A DNA stretch of 64,000 nucleotides, from NCBI GenBank assembly GCA_011317545.1, contig WUJK01000007.1, forward strand, positions 1,488,001 through 1,552,000, read 5' to 3'. The position numbers and the translations under genes are program-made. Positions 1 through 11,770 of the stretch are shown here, in pieces. The notes beneath the pieces are model-generated. The model was not told the origin of the DNA. It did not search any database and worked only from the letters and a program-made list of their open reading frames with translations. The stretch comes from Coniella vitis (lineage: Eukaryota; Ascomycota; Sordariomycetes; Diaporthales; Schizoparmaceae). The stretch's first letter is position 1. Each line of letters starts with the position of its first letter.

Positions 1-1
1 G

Positions 2-1042
2 TCCAACTACCTGCAGGGCTACCCCAGCACCGTGCTCGTCGTCTCTCACGACAGAGCCTTCCTCGACGAAGTCGCTACCGACATTATCCACCAACACAGC
101 CAGCGCCTCGACTACTACCGCGGCGCCAACTTTGCCTCCTTTTACGCCACCAAGGAGGAGCGCAAGAAGACGGCCAAGCGCGAGTACGAAAAGCAAATGG
201 CCGAGCGCGCCCACCTGCAGGCCTTCATCGACAAGTTCCGCTACAACGCCGCCAAGTCCTCCGAGGCCCAGTCGCGCATCAAGAAGCTCGAGCGCATGCC
301 GGTGCTCGAGGCGCCCGAGGCAGAGTACAGCGTGCACTTCAAGTTCCCCGAGGTCGAGAAGCTCTCGCCGCCGATTGTGCAAATGTCGGGCGTCACGTTC
401 GGCTACGCGCCCGACAAGATGCTCCTGCGCAACGTCGACCTCGACGTCCAGCTCGACAGCCGCATCGGCATCGTCGGGCCCAACGGCGCCGGCAAAACCA
501 CCGTGCTCAAGCTGCTCATTGGCCGCCTCAGCCCGTCCTCGGGCCTCATCACGCAGCACCCGCGGCTGCGCATTGGCTTCTTTGCCCAGCACCACGTCGA
601 CGCGCTCGACCTCACCACATCCGCCGTCTCCTTCATGGCCAAGACCTACCCGGGCCGCACCGACGAAGAGTACCGCCGCACGCTCGGCGCCTTCGGCATC
701 ACGGGCACGACGGGCCTGCAAAAGATGGGCCTGCTCTCTGGAGGCCAAAAGTCGCGTGTGGCATTTGCCTGTCTGGCGCTGACGAACCCGCACATTCTGG
801 TGCTCGACGAGCCGTCCAACCACCTGGATATCGAGGCCATGGATGCGCTTTCGGAAGCGCTGAAGCAGTTTGAGGGCGGTGTGCTCATGGTGAGTCACGA
901 TGTGACCATGTTGCAGACGGTGTGCACGAGCTTGTGGGTGTGTGAGGGCGGCACGGTCGAGAAGTTTGATGGTACGGTTGCAGACTACAAGAAGCGGATT
1001 ACAGCGCAGGCGGATGCGCAGGGTGTTGTTGCCAAGCATTAA
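2..1042 (+). CDS. ABC-F ATPase, GCN20-type (5' partial)
   Basis: The open frame enters from the left edge, so only about the last 346 residues are present. It begins inside the first ATP-binding cassette, whose H-switch reads VLVVSHDRAFLDE. Next come the charged inter-domain linker (about residues 45-105) and a complete second cassette. That cassette has Walker A GPNGAGKTT (near base 478), signature LSGGQKSRVA (near 736), Walker B ILVLDEPSNHLDI (near 796) and a second H-switch LMVSHD. There are no membrane segments, which with the tandem cassettes defines the soluble ABC-F family. Linker and signature resemble fungal GCN20, which in yeast works with GCN1 to activate the Gcn2 kinase on ribosomes during amino-acid starvation. 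ABCF3/GCN20 is my best assignment; another ABC-F paralogue is possible because the N-terminus is missing. The stop is TAA at 1040. Confidence 0.88.
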   Translation, partial: SNYLQGYPSTVLVVSHDRAFLDEVATDIIHQHSQRLDYYRGANFASFYATKEERKKTAKREYEKQMAERAHLQAFIDKFRYNAAKSSEAQSRIKKLERMPVLEAPEAEYSVHFKFPEVEKLSPPIVQMSGVTFGYAPDKMLLRNVDLDVQLDSRIGIVGPNGAGKTTVLKLLIGRLSPSSGLITQHPRLRIGFFAQHHVDALDLTTSAVSFMAKTYPGRTDEEYRRTLGAFGITGTTGLQKMGLLSGGQKSRVAFACLALTNPHILVLDEPSNHLDIEAMDALSEALKQFEGGVLMVSHDVTMLQTVCTSLWVCEGGTVEKFDGTVADYKKRITAQADAQGVVAKH

Positions 1043-1793
1043 GTTATTTGTATAGCTGTCTATCGGAGCCAAAAAGTGCTGCATGTCCAATACGGAATGT
1101 ATCTTGCCGTGGGTGAACGTGAAAGGAGCTTCTTACGGGACTGTTGTCTCCACGACTGCTTTGCTGGAGCTGTGCAAACTCTCACGTGAAAAAAAGATAT
1201 CATGAGCCCACCCTATATGCAGGTTACATACCGAAAGCACCATCTCGTCTAATCAGAACATTGACATGACGCGAAATAAATCACACAGATCCACACGCCG
1301 CTCTCAAGGTTCAAGCTTCCTTGTCCCCCCCCCCCCCCCCTCACACATACACATATACAAGGTGATTCCCGTAAGCCGTCGGCTTGAATATGTACAAATC
1401 CAAATCCTATATAGTATTCCCTTCAAATTGTCTTGAATAGCTGAACAAACTCTGATAGACTTGTTTACGTGTGTGTATTTAAAATTGCGGTTCGATACAT
1501 GCAAATGGACATACTGACTGTAGAAGTATATGCAAAGATGGCACGTCTCTGGACAGGCCGAGCCCCTTTTATATATCTATATATATTTATACGACCATCC
1601 TTGCGTGAGAAGGCAACATCCATCTATACCGGAGCAACTGTCGCCCAAAACCCAAGAGCGCTGAAAAGGCCACAAACAAGTCCTACGCTATATGTTTTCT
1701 TTTCTTTTTCTTTTTTCCCTTTTATATCCCTGCTTATGTCGCCTCGTTCCCAGTTCCTGTTGTGGAATTTTCTTCTTCTCATCCTCTGTTACG
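1043..1793. other. Intergenic region between convergent genes, with C16 tract
   Basis: No coding sequence is supported here. The segment lies between the stop codons of the ABC-F and SRP40-like genes, so it should hold both 3' UTRs. It contains a run of 16 C residues at 1325-1340 and AT-rich, TATATA-like stretches around 1565-1590 and 1685-1730. Confidence 0.6.
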
Positions 1794-3194
1794 CTAATCC
1801 TCAAACTTGATACCGTTCCGAGCATTCGTATCGATCGCGCCGCCACGGTAGGCACCCCGCTTCTTCTTGTTCTTCTCCTTGGTAAAGCCCTTGCCGCGCG
1901 TCACAATCAAGTCATCGTGCGCCTTTTGGCCCCATCCGTGCGCATTGTCCTCGAATCGGTTCGAGCGGAACTTGTCCTCAACGACAATGTCCTTGCGGAT
2001 GCGCGAAAAGGGCTCGTTTTGCACGCGGGCGGGTGGCGCCGCGTCTGTCTTGTTGTTGCTGCTACCACGGTTGTTCTTTTTGAGGGGCGCTGACTCCTCG
2101 GCCTCGGGGGAGGTCTTGCCTAGTGTGACGGACGAGTCGGAGCCGGTCTTGGGTGGCGTGGTCTCCTTCTTTGGTGCAGAAGAGGCATCCGAATCCGAGT
2201 CGGAATCGGAGGAGCTCGAGCTGTCACTGTCACTCGAATCGCTCGAGCTGGAGCTGTCGGAATCAGAGTCGCTCTGTCACATCATGACTTGTTAGCCGCA
2301 TGTTGGATGTAGAATGGCGCTTAGGGTTCAACTTACGCTCTCCTTCTTGGTCTTGGTAGCAGCAGCCGTCGTTTTCTTGGGGACTTCCTCCCCGTCGCTC
2401 TCATCCGATGAGCTCTCGTCTGAAGAGCTCTCGTCAGATGAGCTCTCATCGGAGGAACTCTCTTCAGCCTTCTTGCTCGCTGCCACCTTTTGTTTCTTGG
2501 CCTGGGGCTTCTCATCCTCCGAGCTCGAGTCCGAGTCCGAGTCCGAGTCGGATTCAGACGAAGACGAGTCGCTCTCAGGCGCAGCCTTGCGCTTCAACGC
2601 AGCGCTTGCCGTGGAAGCAGTAGCAGCCCCCAGACCGGCCTTGGTAGGCTTCTCCTCCTCCTCCTCTTCTTCTTCCTCGTCGTCGCTAGAAGACTCGGAA
2701 TCCGAGTCGGAATCGCTGCTGCTGCTGCTGCTGCTCTCATCGGAGCTGTCTGCCTTTGCAGCGACCTTGGTCGGGGCCTTGGCCTTTGGCTTTGCAGGTG
2801 TTTTGGCAGTAGCATTCTTGGTCTCCACATCACTCTCATCTTCGCTGCTGCTGCTGCTGCTGTCGCTATCACTGTCGCTCTCGCTCTCGCTCGAAGATGA
2901 GTCCGAATCCTCACTGTCGCTTTCCGAGCTCTTGGACGCAGGGGTAGAAGAAGCTGGTGTCACTTGCGCGCTGTGCTTTTCAAAGATTTGCACAAGTGTT
3001 GTGGTGGTTGCTGCTGCTGCTGCTGCTACCGGTTCGCTCGCGGCAGCCCAGCCCTTTTGCTTGCGCTCCTTTGCCAGCGCAGCGCGTGCACTCTCGAGTT
3101 CGTGCGCTGCCAAGAAACCATCGACGAGGTCGAGCAGCTGGGCTGGCGGGGGAGCGGTGGCGGCCGAGGTAGCCTTTGACTTGGACTTGGCCAT
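1794..3194 (-). CDS. Nopp140/SRP40-type nucleolar phosphoprotein
   Basis: Two exons, complement(1794..2273, 2337..3194), give 445 residues. The 63-bp intron has donor GTAAGT and acceptor ACAG, both in phase 0. The N-terminus carries a LisH-like helix pair (PAQLLDLVDGFLAAHELESA). The centre alternates acidic serine blocks (SDSDSDSSS, SSSDESSSDESSSDE), typical casein kinase 2 targets, with basic Lys/Ala/Pro blocks. The C-terminal about 70 residues (RVQNEPFSRIRKDIVVEDKFRSN... GWGQKAHDDLIVTRGKGF) match the SRP40 C-terminal domain. Nopp140/Srp40 proteins shuttle between nucleolus and cytoplasm and chaperone box C/D and H/ACA snoRNPs. I chose the ATG at 3194 (MAKSKSK), next to the LisH segment. An in-frame ATG at 3308 would add 38 low-complexity residues. 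The opposite strand shows a long open frame only because of the serine-codon repeats. Confidence 0.88.
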
Positions 3195-4038
3195 TTCGTT
3201 CTTATTCTTGGTCAATTGATCGGCGGTGACGGTGGGTTGCGCTTGCGACGACGACGCGGAGGGGAGAGAGTTATTGTTGGAAAAGAGCCAAGCAGGAGGG
3301 CCAGACATGGGATGATGACGAGCAACAGTAGTACACTTAAGCACTGGCAAAGAAAAGAAAAAAAGTAAAGAAAAAGATGGGGCTATAGATTGGCTGGCAG
3401 GCAGAGAGGAGGAGGGTTCAAGGAGCCGCTAATGAACCGAGCGAGACTTGACTTTTTGGCGCGTGTGCCTGGCTGTCATTGTCGTGCCAAGAAAAAAAAA
3501 AAAAAAAAAAGTCACCGGAAGAAAATTCGGTTCCACTGAAAGTGTTCTTATCAGTGGAGACCCTGACTGATAAGGGGTCATCGTACCCTGTACACAGTAC
3601 GCAGTACGTAGCATATTAGTATGTATACATGGTACTTACTGCTTAGACAACCATCATTCCTCAGTCTTGGTCAGAGCAAGAGGTGCACGAAATCAACAAG
3701 TTTAAAGGGTTAATATTAGAGGCAACCATGGTGCAAAAACCGTCCAATATCTCGACAGAATATAGAACGCAACACAAGACTGGCCAAAATGAAATGCCGC
3801 AGGGTGCAAAAAGACTCCCACCTTCAAATGCGCGAGAGAACACCTGGTATCATAAAACAACATGTCGTGAGACTGACCGCTCTAATTTTGGGGGTTTCCC
3901 AGATAATTCCCACTGCCAACCTTTGAGAGTACTGGAAATCTACACCCCGTTGAGCAGCCCGGTAGCAAGGACTTTAAACATTATAATATAGGTATGAAAC
4001 AGACGCCCAAAGAGCTGACCGTACTGCGCTGCACCCAT
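3195..4038. other. Intergenic region with A19 tract
   Basis: No gene is supported. It includes the SRP40-like promoter, a run of 19 A at 3492-3510 and GTAC-rich motifs at 3587-3612. The promoter-distal half probably holds the 3' UTR of the GH16 gene. Confidence 0.5.
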
Positions 4039-5332
4039 CTACAGAGCAACAAGCGCCAGCAACAAGGGGATTGCGAGCGCCAGATTGGAGCCAGACCTTG
4101 GTCCCGCTTTCCCTTGTACTGGCGTCGAGGTCGGTTTACTCGTCGAGGTGCTCGTGGGCGAGCTGGTCGTTTGTGAGCTGCTGTCAGCTGTAACGAAGCT
4201 GCCAGCGCTCGTTGCTGCCGTGGCGCCGTTGGTTTCCACCGCAGCCGAGCCCGAATCGGCACCAGTGCTAGTGGGCTTGGACGCTAGGCTTACTGTGCTG
4301 CTGCTGCTGCTGCTGCTGCTGCCAGCTGAGGCCACGAGCTGCGACAAGGTGGTGGCGCTCTGCACACTAGTCGAGGCCGCATTGTTGGCGACTGAGCTGC
4401 TGCTCGGCTCGTCGGCACTGCCGGCTGCCGTGTTGACCTTGATGCTCCCCATGGTGCCAGACTGATCCGTGTACTGGTATGAGACGGCATTGGCAACGCC
4501 GTTGGACGAATCCCTGATAGTGACGCTCTTGTAGTAGGCGACAAAGGGCGCCTGGGACCAGTCCGGAGCACCACCGGCCCATTCCACAGTGCCCTCGGCA
4601 GATGAACAACCACCACACCACGTGCCCAGCTTGATCTGCATGGGAGTCTGAGGATAGATGTCCTCGTTGCCGGCATAGGTGAGGGTGCGCAGAGCGTTGC
4701 CGTCCACCTTCCACACGAGCTGGGTGGGAGACCAGTCAATGGTGTATGTGTGCATCTCCGTCTGAGGGCTGGCGACGGCCAGGTCAACTTCATTCACACC
4801 GTACGTCATGTTGTGGCTGGAAAAGAAATTGCTCTGGCCAAACGAGTTCTTGTCTGGCCCGCCGAGCCATTCCCAGTCAATCTCATCGAGGTCGTCGCTC
4901 TCCAGGAAAAAGGTGCTGACAATGCCTTGGCCTGCAGCCACCTGCATTGTCACATCGACAGTGCCAAAGAAGAGGTACTTGTTGGAGGTGAAAGAGGGAG
5001 CCTGTCCTGCCTGGCTGATGGAGAAGACGGCACCGTTCGGGCCATACTGGACGTTGGAGCCGGCAGCCTCGCTGAAGACGCTGCTTGCGCCCTGGGTGAA
5101 GTCGACCGTGACTTGTTGCGAGCCAAAGGCCGGGTCGGCAGGGCAAGCTGTTTTGCGCATGTCAGGCATTTCTATTCCTACGTGAATGTGTCGAAATTGT
5201 GCCATGAGAGCGGCACAGTAAAGACTTACCATTTACGCCAAGCTTCAAGGGATCGCAGACACTCGAGATTTGGGCCGCAGCAGAACACGCAAAAAGGGCG
5301 ACGGCAGCTGCCAAGGGGACCGTCGAGGACAT
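4039..5332 (-). CDS. GH16 Crh-type GPI-anchored cell-wall transglycosylase
   Basis: Two exons, complement(4039..5147, 5230..5332), encode 403 residues. The 82-bp intron starts GTAAGT and has a CTGAC branch point 14 bases before the chosen CAG acceptor. Two other acceptors in the same phase (exon starting 5171 or 5177) would insert 8 or 10 residues. The chosen one restores the short CDPLK...CPADPA spacing of the family. A signal peptide (MSSTVPLAAAVALFACSAAAQ) precedes the GH16 domain, whose catalytic motif DEIDWEW lies at residues 122-128. A Ser/Thr-rich stalk with a serine run follows, then a hydrophobic tail (NLALAIPLLLALVAL) typical of GPI attachment. Crh enzymes join chitin to beta-1,6- and beta-1,3-glucan in the cell wall. 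CRH1/UTR2 family membership is clear; the exact orthologue is not. Confidence 0.9.
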
Positions 5333-8185
5333 CTTGGAGTGGCACATGCGTTCAGCTTCGACAGATTGCCACCAGATGTTGTGCCAGTGGGGTAGGAATG
5401 CGCAGATTTGTTCTTGCAAAAATCCGCAGCCACACAGGATATTGAGCACTGGGGACGATTCGGGCGACGGACAGAGTTGAGATTACGGACGGCCGCAGCA
5501 GGCGAAAAGGCAAGACAAAGTGATATATGTACGTGACAACGAGAAGGCAGGAAGAAAGCAGAAAGCGCGCGGGTTTGGTTGTGTATTGCAAAGCGAGGTA
5601 GGAGTGAATGAGAGGGTGTTGTCGTGCGGGCAGTCGACGAGCATGTAGGCTACCTATATAAGAGGTGGGCTGGGAAAGCAGAGCCCGCCAAATGGAGCCT
5701 CGTAAAACCCTCAAAAAGTACCACCCCATTCAGTGGTCTTGCGCAGCAAGTGTGACTGGACGACTGGACGAATGGATGACTGGATGACTGGATCCCTTTG
5801 GTGGCTTCGCCGCTTATAGTGGGCTCCAGTCTTGCTAGTGCCGTCCAACTATCAGACCATTTACCCAATGTCGACTACACACTATGACACTTTGGCCATT
5901 GGCTGCAAGGACTTGGTGACAACCGTGAGTTGGACAGCCCTGCCAATGGTTACACCGCGCATGTGTGCGTTGTGCGCTGCTGAGGCTCAGTTGCAGCGTG
6001 CCAACGTATCTGCAGCGACACCGACCTGGCACTCTTGATCTCGAGTCGCTGCAGCTGCGTTGTGTGCGCCGTCGCGGCACTGTCGAGGGCCAGCGTGTCA
6101 ATTCAACTCGATCGGGGGCAGCCCTGCTTAGGCCGGCAAGCTGCCAACAGAGCATACAAGAGCAACATGAGTTGAACGCTGCCGAGGCGCTGCTGAACTT
6201 GGCAGCCAAGGAACACCTGCCCCTGTTTCACGAGTCGTGCCCAGCCTTTGTTGAGGGAACACGAGTGTCGAGCCTCAAGAGGGGAGTTGCGATGAAAGGT
6301 TGCCGGTGCTCAGGATGCAAAGGTTTCACATACAAAAGGGGGTGTGTCTGTGGCTGTGGCGAGCTGCATGCATGCATTTTGCTTTTGGCTGGGTCCCCAA
6401 TGTTTGACGACAGACGACAGGCCTCTCTCTGGTGGTGATGAATCAGAGATGTGCCCGTGGGACGCTCAGATAGTAGATACACAGTACTATGTACATAGTA
6501 CGGCCATTTTAAGCTTACCGGGCGGGGCGATAAGAACTCGCCGCTATCCGGATAGACCGAGGTCGGCCATGGGAAAAGCATGTCGCTGCTGACAGTCTGA
6601 TTCTAAAATTGGATCCTGTCCATGAAAAACTGGTGCGCTTGTGACTTTTGGACAGCCTTGGAAGTCGCTTATCGGATTCGTATTTGGCGACACGAGGCCA
6701 AGCAAGGCAGGGCCCCAGGGTGGAGTTACAATAGTACTACTATCATGGCACCTTCCCGATGCTCATACAACGGTCAGGCAGCGGCAGCCTCGTTTCTCAA
6801 ATGTTCTATGGAGGAAAGCATTGGTAAGGGGCATGATACCTGGGATGAAACCTCCCGCCTCTTGCAGCAGCACTGGTATCTGAACATGCACGAGTTAGTA
6901 AGCAAGTATCGTACATCCACTGCATCTTTGGCAAGCTGGCAAGCACTTGGCGGGGAATCAAATCAGCACCTGCCGTTGGTGTTGGGGCTGGGTTAGGGCT
7001 CTACGTACTACTTATGTAAGCCTGAGCTTTCCCTCGATTGCGCTATGCCGTGAAAGTTTCTGCCAAAGCACTACGATACGTCTCAGAGTGCTATTCCCAC
7101 CGGACCAGCGAGTCTTTCAAGCGCTCACCATGGTCCACCTTGACTCTTGGCTTTTGACTTGCTATGGTGTTCGTCTCATGCCTCGACATGCAGCTGCAGG
7201 ACAAAGGGCCGGTTCTGCACGCTCCAAAGATGCCGGGAGCCTGCACTTATCCCACAGCGCTGTCGAAATGGTGTGATGGAGTATGACAGGCAGAACTTTG
7301 TTTGTCAGCTGTTCAGTCTATACAGGAAGAAATTGTTCGCGCTGATACGTACCATAGCAGCTAAAACGTACTTGATCCCGATTCCATGGCCCACGGTACT
7401 AGGCGTCTGTACTAGCTGCTGTTTGTTGCGCTGTACATTTCCTTTCAGCCCAGTGTTATGGCTGTGAAGTGCGTGGGCAGCATCAGAATGCCAGCATGCC
7501 AGCCAATGGATACGCAGAGAGCGCAAAGGCTGGAATTTCAGACGGCTGATGAAAGCATAACTTTGCGGCTGGGCGGGTCGGATTCTCCGAGGCAGCAGCT
7601 CACATCCTGCAATTGTGGTTCATCAACCAAAAAAAGACTGAGAGCTGGCTGCATTGGTGATAGTATACCCGCCTAGATTCGTCATCCTATGGGGGCCGCG
7701 TGGAGCAACAGCACCGAACCAACTGCAGATCGACATTTTTAGCCCACGGTGTGCTTCGTCTATGACTGATGACGGCAATCGGACAGCATTCATGCAACAA
7801 GCATTCCAGCTCTGGACCATTGCTAAATTTATCAGCCTATTTACAAGTACCGCGTCGAGGCATTGTGCTGGTGTCGAGATGGGCCCCCTTGCAAGCGTAG
7901 CGCTGCTGCTGAGGGGTCGGGACATCGCGAAGCCCACCGTCGTTCATCATGCAAGGGAAAACCCCAGATTCCATCCCCCAGACCCCGCACTTACTCCGAA
8001 TCCGACGTTGCACGCAGCGCCTCCACAAAATCCATGTGGGGGGACGCACACAACCCTTCCATATTGTATGCAGGGTTGACATAAAAAGACAGCTCTCGGC
8101 CCCGTCGCTGCTTTGCTTTGTTGACGTTGCGAAGACGCTCTCTGCCCGCTTGTTGCGACCGATTCCGTCTCTGGCAAGATCCACG
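5333..8185. other. Long intergenic region between divergent GH16 and MFS genes
   Basis: No open frame here has a recognisable family, good codon bias or plausible splicing. The first part is the GH16 promoter, with pyrimidine-rich patches and a repeated GACTGGA/GGATGACTGGATGACTGGA block near 5755-5790. An exact 18-bp palindrome sits at 6484-6501. The last about 200 bases form the MFS promoter. I see no tRNA. Confidence 0.5.
6484..6501. repeat. Perfect 18-bp palindrome
   Basis: The sequence gtactatgtacatagtac equals its own reverse complement. Related GTACTATGTAC motifs recur at about 11362, 17056-17080 and 43446-43460, always between genes. Confidence 0.8.
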
Positions 8186-9965
8186 ATGGCAGTCCCTAAC
8201 TCGGCACCCACTTCCCAACTACCCACGGGCGGTGACCGCGAGCAAACCAGCTCGACAGTCGTCCCGCCCACCAACTCTTCAGGCCAAGGCGTACACTTCG
8301 ACGAAGTGACGGAAAAGAGTCTTGTGCGCAAGCTCGACCGGCGTTTGGTTGTACTCGCGTTTCTTTGCTGTGAGACACCCATGCAAACCCTCTTTGTGAA
8401 CACTACAGAGGCAAGTTTCGCTGACATTATGGCCCCCAGATATGGCCGCATTCCTTGACCGCTCCAACATTGGAAATGCCAAGACGGCTGGAATGGATAC
8501 AGACCTTGGGCTCAGCGATGGCCAATATCAGGTGCGCGCCCTCGTAGGACAGATGTGCGTGGGGGAAACAGGCGGGTTGACTGACGCCGCAATAGTGGCT
8601 CCTTACAATCTTTTATATCCCCTACATTCTCTTTGAGTGGCTCGCCCTCATGTGGAAGATTATACCGCCACGTAAGTCCTTGATGAGCAGATGCTGCCAC
8701 GAACGAAACTCATGAAGGGGCTGACACCCTTCTTAACAGACCTGTGGGCCTTTTTCACTGTCTTTGTCTGGGGCGTGGCGTCCATCCTGCAGGCAGCTGC
8801 ATACAACTGGTCGGGCTTGATGGCCTGCAGGTGGTTCCTAGCAACCGCAGAAGCCGGCTTTGGCCCAGGCATGCCGTTCTTGTTCTCATTCTACTACAAT
8901 CGACGAGAACTAGGCGTGCGTTGCGGAGTCTTCTTGTCAGCTGCGCCGCTCGCGACGACCTTTGCCGGTGCGCTGGCCTATGGCATCACCCAGGGCTCAT
9001 ACGCGATTGCCAGCTGGCGCCTGCTCTTCATCATCGAGGGCATTCCGCCGCTCATCCTTGCTGTCGTTGTGTTTTTCATGCTTCCCGATTCGACAGATAA
9101 TGCCACCTTCCTCAGCGCCGAGGAAAAGGCAGTGGCGCGGGCCCGCGCTTTGCGCACAACGGGCCACGAAGAAACAGGCACATCCAAAGGCCACCACCTC
9201 GGTCGCATCCACTGGGGCGACGCCTTTGGCGCCTTGAAAACGCCCCAGGTCTGGATCCAGGCGCTCATGTACTTTAGCTGCAATGTCGCCTTTGCGTCGC
9301 TGCCTGTCTTCCTCCCCACCATCCTCACCGGCATGGGCTTCACCAGCGTCAACGCCCAGGGACTCACAGCGCCGCCCTACTTCCTCTCTTTCCTCGTCTG
9401 CATCTTCTCAACCTGGTTTGGCGACCGCACACAGCAGCGCGGGCTCCTCATCACCGTGCTCTCCATCGTCGGCTGTGTCGGGTACATTCTGCTCGCGACA
9501 TGCCGATCCGTCGCCGTGCGCTACGCGGGCGTCTTCCTCGCGGCTTCGGGCGTCTTCCCCGCCATTGCCAACATTCTCTCGTGGCTGTTGACGAACCAGC
9601 GCAGCGATACGAAGCGCGGCATCGGTATCGCGGTCATGAATATCATTGGCCAGTGCGGTCCCATCCTCGGCACGCGCGTCTTTCCCACGTCAGATGAGCC
9701 GTATTATGTGACGGGGATGAGTGTTTGTGCTGCATTTATGGCTTTCAATGCGTTTTTGGCGCTTGGGTTAAGGACGTACTTCAAGAGAATGAATGATCGG
9801 TGGGATGAGAAGGCTGCAGGGGGGCAGGGTGGAGGAAGTGTCGGGGTGGGAGGACCGTGGATAGAAGAAAGCAAGGTCCTGGGGGAGGAGGCAGAACATG
9901 CGCTTGGGGCTGCTCCGACCACTGCTGGCTGGGAGAACTCGACGGATTGGAGATATGCGCTCTGA
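8186..9965 (+). CDS. MFS transporter, anion:cation symporter (DAL5/allantoate permease) type
   Basis: Four exons, join(8186..8369, 8440..8531, 8596..8671, 8740..9965), give 525 residues. The introns are 70, 64 and 68 bp, each with a CTGAC branch point. Splicing restores the conserved N-terminus KLDRRLVVLAFLCYMAAFLDRSNIGNAK followed by DTDLGLSDGQYQ and WLLTIFYIPYILFEWLALMWK. This is the signature of the fungal DAL5/TNA1/FEN2 permease family. About 12 hydrophobic segments follow, with RWFLATAEAGFGPGMPFLFSFYY in TM4 and a long central cytoplasmic loop. These plasma-membrane proton symporters carry organic anions such as allantoate, ureidosuccinate, nicotinate or pantothenate; the substrate cannot be told from sequence. 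The start ATG at 8186 precedes a typical hydrophilic N-terminal tail. No metabolic partner gene lies next to it. Confidence 0.92.
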
Positions 9966-10457
9966 ACAGACGGAGGTTTTCGAAGAGGGCAACGCATCAG
10001 GTCTATCAAGACGGCACGAAGATCGGATATTGGTTGCGATATGGTCGAGCTAGGATTACGGCAGCAGAATTTCTTGTATACCCAGGATGAACAGGAAGAT
10101 AAGAGGGATCATTATCGCATTTGAATCGAGGAGCGGCTGGGTTATGGCTTCAGTCCACGCACTGTCGATGTATGTGACTTGGCGTCAAGAGGGAAGATTG
10201 TCTACTTTTTGTCTTTTCTTTTTTCCTTTTTCTTTCCAGAATCCCGTTCAGGCGCCGCGCTTCTTGTTTTGTCTCGCTGACACCCGATTCTCTAGCCAAG
10301 AATCACGCATTCTCGGCAAGTAACAGGCAAATGAAGCAGCCACGAAAAAGAAGTCGCTCAAGAGGGGAAAAGCAAGAAAAGAAAGCAAAAGACACAACAC
10401 AATACAACACAACACAACAGCAAAGTCACAAAACCAACCACAAACAAACAGCCTTGC
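9966..10457. other. Intergenic region between convergent MFS and 2OG-oxygenase genes
   Basis: Contains the 3' UTRs of two converging genes. There is a C/T-rich tract at 10205-10240 and an A-rich, CAACA-repeat tract at 10340-10450. No gene is seen. Confidence 0.5.
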
Positions 10458-11770
10458 TCACTCCACCCCCTGCGCCCGCTCTACCCTCGCATACGACGTG
10501 CCCAGCCTTTCCAGCATATGCTCCTCAACCGTCACCACCTTCTCACCTTGGCCACTCCCGCCAAACGGCCGCAGCTCCACCTCTGCGTTGCCGTCAAAGA
10601 AGAAGGGCACCGAGTAGCGGTCGTGCCCGCTCGTGTTGATGACCCTGTGCGTGGCGCTCTTGTAGAGGCCGCGGGTCCAGAGCGAGAGCATGTCGCCAAT
10701 GTTGACGACGTAGGCGTCGGGGTTGGGCGTGACGGCGTGCCATGTGCGGGTGGCGTCGTCGAGGACCTGGAGACCACCGGATGTGTCTTGGAGGAGGAGG
10801 GTGATGGCGCCTTTTTGCCGTGGAAAGGGGTTGAGTGGTTTTGTTTCTTGATAAGCATGTATATATTTATTTTTTTCTTCTCGTCTTTTTCTTTCTTTTT
10901 TTTTCCCTTTTGAAATAGAGAGAGAAATTGGAGGATATTATTGGTGTATATATATGTATAATGTACGCACCGAAATCAGTGTGAGCGCCGGCGCCCAGTT
11001 GTTTTGGATCCTGCGATCGCTGCGGTGGGTAGTGCAGGAGCCGGAGGACGCAGACGGGATCGTTGGAGGCAAAGTCGGCAAAGATGTCGTCGCCGTACGG
11101 CAAGCCCTTGGCGAGGATCTCGAGGACGGCCAGGGACAGCTGCAGGACGGCGTCGTAGTAGGCTTCGCTGGGCTGCTGGAACGCGGCGGCCGCGAGACTC
11201 GCGGGAAAGACGTTTTCGCCGACCAGCTGGGGGTGCTTGCGGGCTTGTTCTGCGTCGGCGGGCATGTGCTTGCCGATGTAGAAGCCCTGGGTGGGGAGGG
11301 GGGGGGGTTTTTCTGTGTTTCAGCCATCTAAAGAGAAGTGAAGTGACAATAGAAGAAGAGATACTATGTACACGGGTGTAATCAATTGTACATGTATTCC
11401 GGTGTGTTATGTATTATGCATGGGGGCAAAACCGCTTCCAACAATAAATACTCACTTCTTTCAGGTCCGGAAGGGTTTCTTCTTGCAGCGACTGCGAGCC
11501 AATGAGCTCATATCCTCTGTTTTTGAGCGTGGGGTGCGTGAGGGTGAGTTTCTCGGCCAAGGGCAGGCGGAAGAGGCGTTTGGCTGCCTCGAACAGACCG
11601 TCCTGTATGGCTCTTGGGATGCCGTGGCCCACGAGGGAGAAGAAGCCCACGCGCATGCAGGCATCGCGCACCTGACGGACGACTTGGGCGGCCGCCTCGG
11701 ACGTGGGATCCGCGAGATAGGGTGCTATGTTGATGGTGGGAATGCGGAATTCCCTGTTGGGGGGGTCCAT
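10458..11770 (-). CDS. 2-oxoglutarate/Fe(II)-dependent oxygenase (isopenicillin-N-synthase-like)
   Basis: Three exons, complement(10458..10810, 10971..11286, 11456..11770), give 327 residues; introns are 160 and 169 bp. The N-terminal non-haem dioxygenase region reads FRIPTINIAPYL...VRDACMRVGFFSLVGHGIP. The C-terminal catalytic core has HTDFG (His207, Asp209), a distal His265 in SATHRVIN, and the 2-oxoglutarate-binding RYS pair (Arg275, Ser277). All three iron ligands are therefore present. The order of motifs and length fit the fungal IPNS/flavonol-synthase-like family, whose members hydroxylate, desaturate or cyclise small molecules. The substrate is unknown and no biosynthetic backbone gene is adjacent. 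The acceptor of intron 1 follows a C/G homopolymer (11297-11307), which makes local sequence errors possible. Start at 11770 is the ATG directly before the conserved N-terminal motif. Confidence 0.88.

Noticed and set aside
132..782. Plus-strand open frame inside the ABC-F gene
   Set aside because: An Arg/Ser/Pro-rich shadow frame of a GC-rich gene; the true frame has all ABC motifs.
2314..3219. Long plus-strand open frame opposite the SRP40-like gene
   Set aside because: It consists of Ser/Leu/Glu repeats produced by the complementary serine-rich coding repeats; the minus strand has the family domains and the intron.
5162..5177. Alternative acceptors for the GH16 intron (exon starting 5171 or 5177)
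   Set aside because: Both keep frame, but they insert 8-10 extra residues in the conserved N-terminal cysteine spacing and ignore the CTGAC branch point upstream of 5148.
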